NCBI GenBank assembly: GCA_030841105.1
Contig: JAVEDE010000027.1
Location: forward strand, 1-64,000
Reading direction: 5' to 3'
DNA length: 64,000 nt
Source of the DNA: Pyrinomonadaceae bacterium
GTDB taxonomy: Bacteria > Acidobacteriota > Blastocatellia > Pyrinomonadales > Pyrinomonadaceae
The notes beneath the pieces are model-generated. The model had not been told where the DNA came from, searched no databases, and saw nothing but the letters and a program-made list of their open reading frames with translations. The translations under genes were made by a program, and so were the position numbers. The stretch's first letter is position 1, and each line of letters starts with the position of its first letter. Of this stretch, positions 50,183-57,280 are shown in pieces.

Positions 50183-51319
50183 TTGAAAAGAAAAATCAGG
50201 GTCGGGGTGATTTTCGGGGGGCGTTCGGGCGAACACGAGGTTTCGCTGCGCTCAGGGCGGGCGGTGATCGAGGCGATTGATCACGAGAAGTATGAGGTGA
50301 TTCCTCTCGCAATTACGAAGACCGGCCAGTGGCTCTCGCCCGCCGCCGCGATGGATTTGCTGCCGCGCGCGACGACCGGGTTGTTGTCGCGCGGGATGGG
50401 CGAGAACCGCGAAGCGTTGACCATCGTCGGCGATCCTTCCCATTCCGGCCTCGTCGCCGTGGGGGGCGAGGGCGAGCGACCGGTTGCGGCGTTGCCGGTT
50501 GATGTGGTCTTCCCCGTCATGCACGGGACTTACGGCGAGGACGGCACGATTCAAGGTCTGTTGGAGATGGCGAATGTGCCTTACGTCGGCTGCGGCGTGC
50601 TCGCGTCGTCGTGCGGGATGGACAAGGTAGCGATGAAGATGTTGTTCCGCGAGGCGGGACTGCCGATCTGCAAGCACCTCTGGTTTCTGCGCTCGGAGTG
50701 GGAGCGCGAACGCGCCGCCGTACTGCGCCGCGTGGCGCGCGAACTCGGCTTCCCGTGCTTCGTCAAACCGGCGAATCTGGGTTCGTCCGTCGGCATCTCG
50801 AAGGCGACCGACCGCCGCACGCTCGCCGACGCGATAGACCTCGCCGCGCGCTACGACCGCAAAATAATCGTCGAGGAAGGACTGGACGCGCGCGAGATCG
50901 AGTGCGCCGTGATTGGTAACGATGAACCGGAGGCGAGCCAGCCGGGCGAGTACATCGTCCACGACAAGCAGGGCGCGTTTCTCGATTACACGGAGAAGTA
51001 CAACAATACCGGCCACGTCGAGTTTGTCGTGCCCGCCCCGATCCCGAAGTCCGTGGCGGCGCGCATCCGCCGCATGTCCGTCACGGCGTTCAAAGCGATT
51101 GACGGGACGGGACTCGCCCGCGTTGACTTTTTTCTACGCCGCGACACGGGCGAGTTGCTCATCAACGAACTCAACACCAGCCCCGGCCTCACCGAAGTCT
51201 CCGGCTACCCGAAACTCTGGGCTGCCTCCGGCCTCTCCTTCCAACAAGTCATAGACCGTCTCATCCAACTCGCCCTCGAACGCCACAAAGACAAGTCGCG
51301 CAACGAAACGAGCCTGTGA
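50183..51319 (+). CDS. ddl: D-alanine--D-alanine ligase
   Basis: Makes the D-Ala-D-Ala dipeptide of peptidoglycan; ATP-grasp enzyme of 378 aa. Visible features are [18 protein letters not shown], the [17 protein letters not shown] lid region, [17 protein letters not shown] and [19 protein letters not shown]. The start is TTG with an AGGAG ribosome site 7 nt before it. The gene extends the wall-biosynthesis theme of this window. It is followed by a repeat hairpin. Confidence 0.96.
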   Translation: MKRKIRVGVIFGGRSGEHEVSLRSGRAVIEAIDHEKYEVIPLAITKTGQWLSPAAAMDLLPRATTGLLSRGMGENREALTIVGDPSHSGLVAVGGEGERPVAALPVDVVFPVMHGTYGEDGTIQGLLEMANVPYVGCGVLASSCGMDKVAMKMLFREAGLPICKHLWFLRSEWERERAAVLRRVARELGFPCFVKPANLGSSVGISKATDRRTLADAIDLAARYDRKIIVEEGLDAREIECAVIGNDEPEASQPGEYIVHDKQGAFLDYTEKYNNTGHVEFVVPAPIPKSVAARIRRMSVTAFKAIDGTGLARVDFFLRRDTGELLINELNTSPGLTEVSGYPKLWAASGLSFQQVIDRLIQLALERHKDKSRNETSL

Positions 51320-51340
51320 AAAGCGGGGATGAGTAAAAGC

Positions 51341-51402
51341 CGTGAATCGTGAATCGTAAATAGAAAGAACTGTGTTCCTCTATTTACGATTGATGATTCA
51401 CG
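51341..51402. repeat. Heptad-repeat hairpin (CGTGAAT type)
   Basis: 51341-51363 and 51380-51402 pair at 21 of 23 positions around a 16-nt loop. It lies between the convergent ddl and membrane-protein genes. Confidence 0.8.
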
Positions 51403-51418
51403 ATTTACTTCTCTTTAT

Positions 51419-52126
51419 TTATCCCTGTTCTTCGGGCATCACCTCGCCGTTCCATTCGTACTGGGCGGCGACCATGAGCGGGAGGAGTCGGCGGTAGTAG
51501 CGCATGACGTAGGCGAGATAACCGCCCGCGCAGAGCAGTTGCATGAGGGCGAAGGCGAAGTGCCATTGGCGTTCGATGAACAAGTCAGGGCGCAGGTGGA
51601 TCGCCACTGTGACGGCGACGCTGAACGCGACCGTGGTCGGCATCAAGAGGCGCACGTTTTTGATCTGTTCGCGCTCGACGACGAGCAGCAGGGCGCGCGC
51701 CGCCTCCTTGTTACGCTCTTCGAGCCTGCGCCTAATCATGCGCAGGTCAACCGCGAACAGCAGCCAGATCACGCCCCCGTAGGCCGCGCTCAGGCCGAAC
51801 CAGTAGACCGGATTTTGGAGTTGGGTGAAGATGATGACTTCGAGCAGGGTGCTGCCGATGTAGAGGAAGTTGTGCGCGAACTCAAGCGGCCAGCGGATGA
51901 CTGTGAACGTGTGCATCAGCGAGCGCGACCAGAAGAGCAGGATGACCAGCAGCCCGGAGGCGACGTAAGGCCAGAAGAGATAGCGGCGGGTGACGATCAC
52001 GTCGCGGCTGCTCTCCGTGAGGAACGAGAGCGCGACGCCCTGCACGATGCTCACCAACGTCAGTTCGATGTTGACGACGAGAAGATCGAGTTCCTTGTGC
52101 GTGTAAGTCTGTTCCTTGATGGGCAT
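51419..52126 (-). CDS. Integral membrane protein of unknown function
   Basis: The 235 aa have about six hydrophobic segments (near 24-40, 53-70, 84-104, 108-127, 160-178 and 186-206). The first half contains RRYLFWPYVASGLLVILLFW and a basic, helical cytoplasmic loop (RMIRRRLEERNKEAARAL) between the fourth and fifth. An AAAGGA ribosome site lies about 10 nt upstream. I recognise no family; transport or sensing cannot be assigned. It follows the C-x2-C protein gene with a short gap. Confidence 0.7.
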   Translation of the reverse strand: MPIKEQTYTHKELDLLVVNIELTLVSIVQGVALSFLTESSRDVIVTRRYLFWPYVASGLLVILLFWSRSLMHTFTVIRWPLEFAHNFLYIGSTLLEVIIFTQLQNPVYWFGLSAAYGGVIWLLFAVDLRMIRRRLEERNKEAARALLLVVEREQIKNVRLLMPTTVAFSVAVTVAIHLRPDLFIERQWHFAFALMQLLCAGGYLAYVMRYYRRLLPLMVAAQYEWNGEVMPEEQG

Positions 52127-52173
52127 GGGGGAGATGTCCTTTTAGGTTGCAGATGGAGATCGCTCCGGCCGGG

Positions 52174-53064
52174 TCAAGCGTAGTGTGAATAGACGGTCTT
52201 AACTTTGTCGAGAAAATCGCGGCGGTCAACGAGGAAGTAAAGTTTCGCCGCGGTCGCGCCGCCCGTCAAGTTTTCGATCAGTTGTTCCAGCACGTCGAAC
52301 TGGTCGCGCTCGGTGATGCCCTGCGCTTCGAGTTGACCTGAGTAACGCAGGCGGCGGACGAGTTCGACGAGCGTGAGTCGTCCCTCGAACGTGATGCCGC
52401 CGTGCGCCTGCGAGCGGCTGACGAGATACTGTATGAGCAACGCGTCGGCGTAGAGCGGCGGCGACAGGTAGAGGCGCGTGCCCTCGTGCTCCCAGCCTTC
52501 ACTGAGACGCTGCGAGCGGCGCACGGCGCGCACGTTCTCGAAGATGCCCGCCCAATCGGTCTTCGGCTCTTTGCGCTCAAGCATATGACGCGCGGCGGTG
52601 ATGAGCCACGCGTCGTCCGTGAAATCGAGTTCGCGGCCGAGCGCGTCGAGCCACGCGAAGAAGATGTCGCGTTTCGTGGAACGCGACTCCAACATGGTGA
52701 ACTGATCTTCCGCTTTGGGGAGCGACTTGACGAGGGCGCGGCGCGGGGCGTCGGTGGATTTGCCGCTTTCGATGCGATAGGTGTCGAGGCGCGCGTGCCA
52801 GCGCTTCGCGGCGTTGCAGTAGGGACAGCGCGGGTGACGCTCTTCGCTGTCGAAGTAAGGCCGCAACGGTTCGCTCGCAGTCAACTCTTCGGCCGTCGGC
52901 GCGTGGCGTTTGATCTCGGAGTAGGCGGTGCGCGGCGCGAGGCCGAGTTGCTTCGTAAAGAGATCGAAGATGCAAGCGAGGCAGACGAGCCTCGTGTAAG
53001 TGTTAACCGTTCCGGGCGGAAAGTCGCTAAAATCCAGTTCACGTTTTTTCTGAGCAGTTGCCAT
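52174..53064 (-). CDS. Protein of unknown function with a CPYC motif
   Basis: The 296-aa soluble protein carries a Cys pair, RCPYCNAAKRWHAR (about residues 79-92), that could bind zinc, and a conserved-looking Trp/Arg-rich core. No signal or membrane segment is seen. It begins MATAQKKRELDFSDFPPGTV and ends KVKTVYSHYA. I recognise no family. It is divergent from the Sua5-like gene and co-directional with the membrane protein. Confidence 0.65.
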   Translation of the reverse strand: MATAQKKRELDFSDFPPGTVNTYTRLVCLACIFDLFTKQLGLAPRTAYSEIKRHAPTAEELTASEPLRPYFDSEERHPRCPYCNAAKRWHARLDTYRIESGKSTDAPRRALVKSLPKAEDQFTMLESRSTKRDIFFAWLDALGRELDFTDDAWLITAARHMLERKEPKTDWAGIFENVRAVRRSQRLSEGWEHEGTRLYLSPPLYADALLIQYLVSRSQAHGGITFEGRLTLVELVRRLRYSGQLEAQGITERDQFDVLEQLIENLTGGATAAKLYFLVDRRDFLDKVKTVYSHYA

Positions 53065-53127
53065 GAACTTATTTTACAGCAGAGACGCGATTTTTACCGG
53101 ACGCGAAAGGCAGGGGCGAGACGAGAG

Positions 53128-53748
53128 ATGATTCTGAAAGATGACAGACAGGCGCGCGAGCGTGCCGCCGCGGTCGTTCGTGCGGGCGGCCTCGTCGCCT
53201 TTCGCACGGACACGTTCTACGGCCTCGGCACAGACCCTTTCAACCGCGACGCGTTGCAAAGCCTGCTCGCTTTGAAGGGTAGGGAAGACGGCAAGCCGAT
53301 CCTCGTCGTCGTCGGCGATGCATCCGAAGTGGCGCGTTTCAACGCGCACGGCGGCAAGTTATTCGACCGTATCAGCGCGCGCCATTGGCCGGGGGCGTTG
53401 ACGCTGGTCGTCAGCGCGCGCCCGGAGTTGCCGGAAGAGTTGACGGCTGGGACGGGGACGATTGGGGTGCGTCTGCCCGCCGACGAAGCGGTGTGTGAGT
53501 TTGTGCACGCGTGCGGCGGCGCGCTCACGGCGACGAGCGCGAACCGCGCCGGAGAGCCGCCCGCACGCACGGCCGGAGAGGTCGAGCGCGCTTTCCCGGA
53601 CGGCCTCGCACTCGTCGTTGACGGCGGCGCGTCGCGCTCGCAAGAACCCTCGACCGTGCTTGATGTCAGTGGCAGCGAAGCACGCCTGATCCGCGAAGGT
53701 GCGGTTAGTTGGCGAGAGTTACAGGAGACGATCAGAGGCGTGGGATGA
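53128..53748 (+). CDS. tsaC: L-threonylcarbamoyladenylate synthase (Sua5/YrdC/TsaC family)
   Basis: First step of the universal tRNA t6A modification: threonine, bicarbonate and ATP give threonylcarbamoyl-AMP. The 206-aa YrdC domain shows FRTDTFYGLGTDPFN, the GTIGVRLP segment and LTATSANRAGEPP. The start at ATG 53128 is preferred; the frame stays open far upstream but that part lies opposite the neighbouring gene. The tsaB start at the right edge of the window is another t6A gene. Confidence 0.93.
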   Translation: MILKDDRQARERAAAVVRAGGLVAFRTDTFYGLGTDPFNRDALQSLLALKGREDGKPILVVVGDASEVARFNAHGGKLFDRISARHWPGALTLVVSARPELPEELTAGTGTIGVRLPADEAVCEFVHACGGALTATSANRAGEPPARTAGEVERAFPDGLALVVDGGASRSQEPSTVLDVSGSEARLIREGAVSWRELQETIRGVG

Positions 53749-53756
53749 GGGAATGG

Positions 53757-53838
53757 CTATCAGTGGTCAGTTGTCCATCGTCAGTTGTTCAAGTGACAGC
53801 CTGACAGACAAAGAACACCTGATCACTGACAGCCTCCG
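53757..53838. repeat. Degenerate heptad-like element (CAGTTGT type)
   Basis: Units resembling CAGTTGTC and CAGCCTGA with inverted CTGACAG copies fill the gap between the convergent tsaC and solute-binding protein genes. Pairing is weak and drifted. Confidence 0.45.
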
Positions 53839-55455
53839 TTACTTGCTCACCGTTAAGCTGCGCACGAACGTCCAGTCAGCCCCGGCGGGGACTTTGATGT
53901 TGCCGACGTTCTTGCGTGCGATGACGATGTTGTTGTTGTACCAGAGCGGGAGCATCGGCACTTCGCGGCTGATTACATCCTGCGCCGCGGCGTAGAGCGT
54001 TTTGGCCTTGGCGCGGTCGGCGGTCGCGACGGCCTCGCCCAGAATCTTGTCGAGTTCGGCGTTGCGGTAGCGGCCGCGGTTGAAGTTGCCGCCCGACAGG
54101 TAGGTGTAGAGGTCGCGCAAAAAGATCGGGTCTTGATTGCCGCCCACCCAGCGTCCGGCGGTGAGTTGATACTGGCCGTTGCGTTGCGCTTCTCGGAGCG
54201 TGTTGTCTTCGAGCGTTTCGATGTTGACGGGGATGCCCACCTCGCGCAGCGAGTTCTGCATCACGCCCGCGTACTGGCGCACGACCGAGTTGCTCGCGGA
54301 GATTTTAAAACTGAGCGGCTCGGCGAAACGCAGGCGTGGGCCGTCGCCGTCAGGGTCTGTGAAGCCCGCCTCGTCGAGCAGTTTTTTCGCCTGCGCCGGA
54401 TCATAGTTGTAAGTTTTTTGTGACGTCGAGTAAGCCCAAGACTCCTGCGGCAGGATCGAGTGGGCGATGCGTGCCTGCCCTTGCAGGAGATTTTTGATGA
54501 TGCTTTCGCGGTCAATGGCGTAGGCTATCGCCTGCCTGACGCGCGCGTTGTTAACCGGTGCGCTCTCGCTGTTGAAGCCGATGTACTGCACGTTGACGCC
54601 GGGCGACTGCACTACTTGAAGGTTCTGGTTCTTCGCGAGATTGACGTAGGCGTCGGGCGAGAGCGCGGTGTTGACGGCGAGGTCAACGCGCCCGGCGACG
54701 AGTTCCGCCTGCTGCGTGTTGGCGTCGAGGATGACTTTCACGCGCAGGCGTTTGATGTTGGGCGCGCCCTCCCAGTAGTCCTCGTTGGCTTCGAGTTCGA
54801 CGACCTGCTGCGACTCGTCGTAGCTGATGAACTTGAACGCGCCCGATCCGAGCGGCTTGATCGCCTGCGACTCGAACGTGCCTTCGGGGATGATGGCGAT
54901 GGGGATCAAGTTGGCGAACAATTCGAGCCACGGGCGGCGCAGGCGGAAGACGACCGTCCGCGGGTCGGTCGCTTCGATTGACGTGACGAGCGGCTGCTTG
55001 TTCGCGCCCGAGCCTTCGACAAACGAGAGCGCCTTCGGCGAATCGGAGGCGAAGAGTTTGTCGAAAGTGTATTTCACGTCGGCCGAGGTGAGCGGCTTGC
55101 CGTCGTGGAACTTCACGCCGTCGCGCAGGGTGAAGGTGACGGAGAGGCCGTCGGGCGCAGTCACGACGTTCGACGCCAGTTCGCCCTCGTAGTCAAACTT
55201 CGGGTCTTTGCGCATCAGTTGGTTGAACATCAACTGGCGGTAACGCTCGCTCGCCGCGTCCGTGCCGCGCAAGGGGTCGAGCGTCTTTTGTCCGGCTTCG
55301 AGCACCATCACGAACGCGGTGCCGCCCGCGCGCTTGCAGGACACGCCGGAGAGCGCCAGACATAGCAGCGCGGCGAATAGTAAACAACGCGTGAAGGAAA
55401 AATAGTTACTGTTCGTAGCCTGACGCCAACCGCATCCTGAATTTCCACTTCGCAT
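53839..55455 (-). CDS. Peptide-type ABC transporter solute-binding lipoprotein (family 5)
   Basis: The 538-aa lipoprotein (signal ending SGVSC) of the OppA/DppA fold has FTLRDGVKFHDGKPLTSADV and FISYDESQQVVELEAN-type signatures near the N-terminal lobe, and an ATG that overlaps the NagZ-gene stop (TGATG). Being coupled to NagZ, it may capture muropeptides or amino sugars for recycling, but peptide uptake is equally possible. No permease or ATPase gene adjoins it. The TTG at 55458 is an alternative start. Confidence 0.9.
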   Translation of the reverse strand: MRSGNSGCGWRQATNSNYFSFTRCLLFAALLCLALSGVSCKRAGGTAFVMVLEAGQKTLDPLRGTDAASERYRQLMFNQLMRKDPKFDYEGELASNVVTAPDGLSVTFTLRDGVKFHDGKPLTSADVKYTFDKLFASDSPKALSFVEGSGANKQPLVTSIEATDPRTVVFRLRRPWLELFANLIPIAIIPEGTFESQAIKPLGSGAFKFISYDESQQVVELEANEDYWEGAPNIKRLRVKVILDANTQQAELVAGRVDLAVNTALSPDAYVNLAKNQNLQVVQSPGVNVQYIGFNSESAPVNNARVRQAIAYAIDRESIIKNLLQGQARIAHSILPQESWAYSTSQKTYNYDPAQAKKLLDEAGFTDPDGDGPRLRFAEPLSFKISASNSVVRQYAGVMQNSLREVGIPVNIETLEDNTLREAQRNGQYQLTAGRWVGGNQDPIFLRDLYTYLSGGNFNRGRYRNAELDKILGEAVATADRAKAKTLYAAAQDVISREVPMLPLWYNNNIVIARKNVGNIKVPAGADWTFVRSLTVSK

Positions 55456-56591
55456 CAAAGTTTGCCTCCATAGCTGTAATTGAGTTTGCGGTTGAGCGCG
55501 GCCACTTCGCCGGAGAGCGTGTCAAAGCGCGCTGCGTCGAAGGGGCGCGGCGGTTGGATGAGAGTTTTGAAGTGTGCGATGCGCGCGAGCGAGGCGTTGA
55601 TGCGTTCCTCGCTGAGCTTGCCTTCGCGCGCGGCCGCGAGCAGCGAGTGGAAGCCGCGCCGGATCAAGTCTGGGCGCGCGCAGATGAGCATCATGTCCTC
55701 GCCCGCCTCGACGGCGAGACGCACGGTCTCCTCGATTTCATAGTGGCGCGCGATTGCGCCCATCTCCAGATCGTCCGTGACGACCAGACCCGTGTAGCCG
55801 ATCTCTTCGCGGAGCAACTTGGTGACGATCTGCGGGTTGATCGAAGCAGGGATGAGCCGCCCGCCCGCCGTGCCGCTACGGAGATCAACTTTCGGGAAGC
55901 CGCCGTGGCTGACCATCACGGCGTGCACCATGTTGTCCTCGCGCTGGAAGAGTTCGATGTAAGGCGCGAGGTCTTGCGCGATCAGTTGATCCTGCGAGAG
56001 GTTGATGATCGGCATCTCTTCGTGCGAGTCAACCTCGCCCGCGCCGATGCCGGGGAAATGCTTGGCGCAACCGAGACAGCCCTCGCCTTGCAGGCCGCGC
56101 AGGTAGACCATGGTGTAGCCGAGCACCTCGCCGGGCGAGCGGCCGTAAGAGCGCGAGTAGAGTCCGTTCGAGAGCAGGTCGCGGTCGTCCGTCATGATCG
56201 AGAGGACGGGCGCGAAGTTCATGTTGAAACCGAGCAGGCGCAGGGCTTCGCCTGTGAGACGGCCGAGCGTGCGCGCGGCGGCGAGATCGCCGTGCTGGCG
56301 GATGGTGCGCGCGGCGGGCATGGGCGTGCAGATTTTCCGCAAGCGATCAACTAAGCCGCCCTCCTGATCAATGCCGAGCAGCGGTTCGACGTGTAAAGTC
56401 TCGCGCACGCTGTCGAGCAGCCCGCGCAACTGTTCGGCCGTGGCGACGTTGCGGCCGAAGATGATGACGCCGCCCGGCTGCACGTCTGCGACGAGCGAGC
56501 GCGCCTCTGCGTCGAACTCCGTCCCCGGCAGACCGATGTAGAGCAGTTGCCCGATCTTTTGTTCCAGCGAGAGGTTTGATAAATCAGACAT
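55455..56591 (-). CDS. nagZ: Beta-N-acetylhexosaminidase, NagZ-like (GH3)
   Basis: Removes GlcNAc from muropeptides in peptidoglycan recycling. The 378-aa GH3 enzyme shows LLGIDQEGG, the NagZ signature KHFPGIGAGEVDSHEEMP with catalytic acid-base His/Asp, and VVTDDLEMGAIA. ATG 56591 is chosen; the upstream ATG at 56717 lies opposite or inside the next gene and adds a non-family leader. No signal peptide is seen, so it should act in the cytosol. MurU and AmgK in this window belong to the same recycling route. Confidence 0.93.
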   Translation of the reverse strand: MSDLSNLSLEQKIGQLLYIGLPGTEFDAEARSLVADVQPGGVIIFGRNVATAEQLRGLLDSVRETLHVEPLLGIDQEGGLVDRLRKICTPMPAARTIRQHGDLAAARTLGRLTGEALRLLGFNMNFAPVLSIMTDDRDLLSNGLYSRSYGRSPGEVLGYTMVYLRGLQGEGCLGCAKHFPGIGAGEVDSHEEMPIINLSQDQLIAQDLAPYIELFQREDNMVHAVMVSHGGFPKVDLRSGTAGGRLIPASINPQIVTKLLREEIGYTGLVVTDDLEMGAIARHYEIEETVRLAVEAGEDMMLICARPDLIRRGFHSLLAAAREGKLSEERINASLARIAHFKTLIQPPRPFDAARFDTLSGEVAALNRKLNYSYGGKL

Positions 56592-56599
56592 AGTTGTTG

Positions 56600-57280
56600 T
56601 TATTGACGTGTAAGGGGATCGCCGGGGCCGTTCGGGTCTAAGCTGCGCTTGCGCGCTATGACTGCAAAACGATTCCGCTCCCAGCCGTAAACCGTGCGTT
56701 CCCTGAAACGCGGGCAACAGTTTGCGTCCCCGTCGTCGTGCGCCAGCCCGGTAATTTGGAGCCGCCCACGGTTAATTGAAACCCCGTAAGGTCGTCCCAG
56801 CGTCCAGACATCCTTGCCGAAGTCGGCCGGCTCTCCGAGTTTATAACGATAGCCCTGTGATTCCTGAAAAATAAGTTTGCCGCGACCCCCGTGGTAAGAA
56901 TAGACATAGTAGTTCTCAATGTACCAACAAGAGGCCTGGCAATTTGTTCCGAGCACGACGAGCGCCTCTTCTTGGCCGTCGCCGTCGAAATCGTGATAGT
57001 GAATTGAGACCACTTTGGTAATGCCGTAGCATCTGGACTCCGGCACTGTGCCTTGTCGCATGGTCACAGTCTTTTTCTCGTCACATTCAAACGGATAGGT
57101 GAAATTGCGAAAGTCAATCGAGCGGATGCCGCTTTTGACTCGGGCGGGCGCTGTTACCGAAGTGGCTTGAAGCAGGAGGAGCGGAAAGACCAGTAGGGAA
57201 CAAAACCTCACGGCGTTTTTTAGTCGGCGTGAAACTGTGCGACTCAAAAGCCGTGTCGGGGTGGTGGCCTGCGTGATCAA
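56600..57280 (-). CDS. Secreted protein of unknown function with an FG-GAP-like calcium loop
   Basis: The 226-aa frame has a basic N-terminus (RTVSRRLKNAVRFC) followed by a hydrophobic LLVFPLLLLQATSVTA stretch, a plausible signal peptide. A DFDGDGQEEALVVLG segment resembles a Ca-binding FG-GAP/EF loop, and Cys pairs suggest disulfides. The TTG start overlaps the mutS stop by 3 nt; the true start may lie a few codons further in. I recognise no family. It may be an envelope or surface protein. Confidence 0.65.
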   Translation of the reverse strand: MITQATTPTRLLSRTVSRRLKNAVRFCSLLVFPLLLLQATSVTAPARVKSGIRSIDFRNFTYPFECDEKKTVTMRQGTVPESRCYGITKVVSIHYHDFDGDGQEEALVVLGTNCQASCWYIENYYVYSYHGGRGKLIFQESQGYRYKLGEPADFGKDVWTLGRPYGVSINRGRLQITGLAHDDGDANCCPRFRERTVYGWERNRFAVIARKRSLDPNGPGDPLTRQ

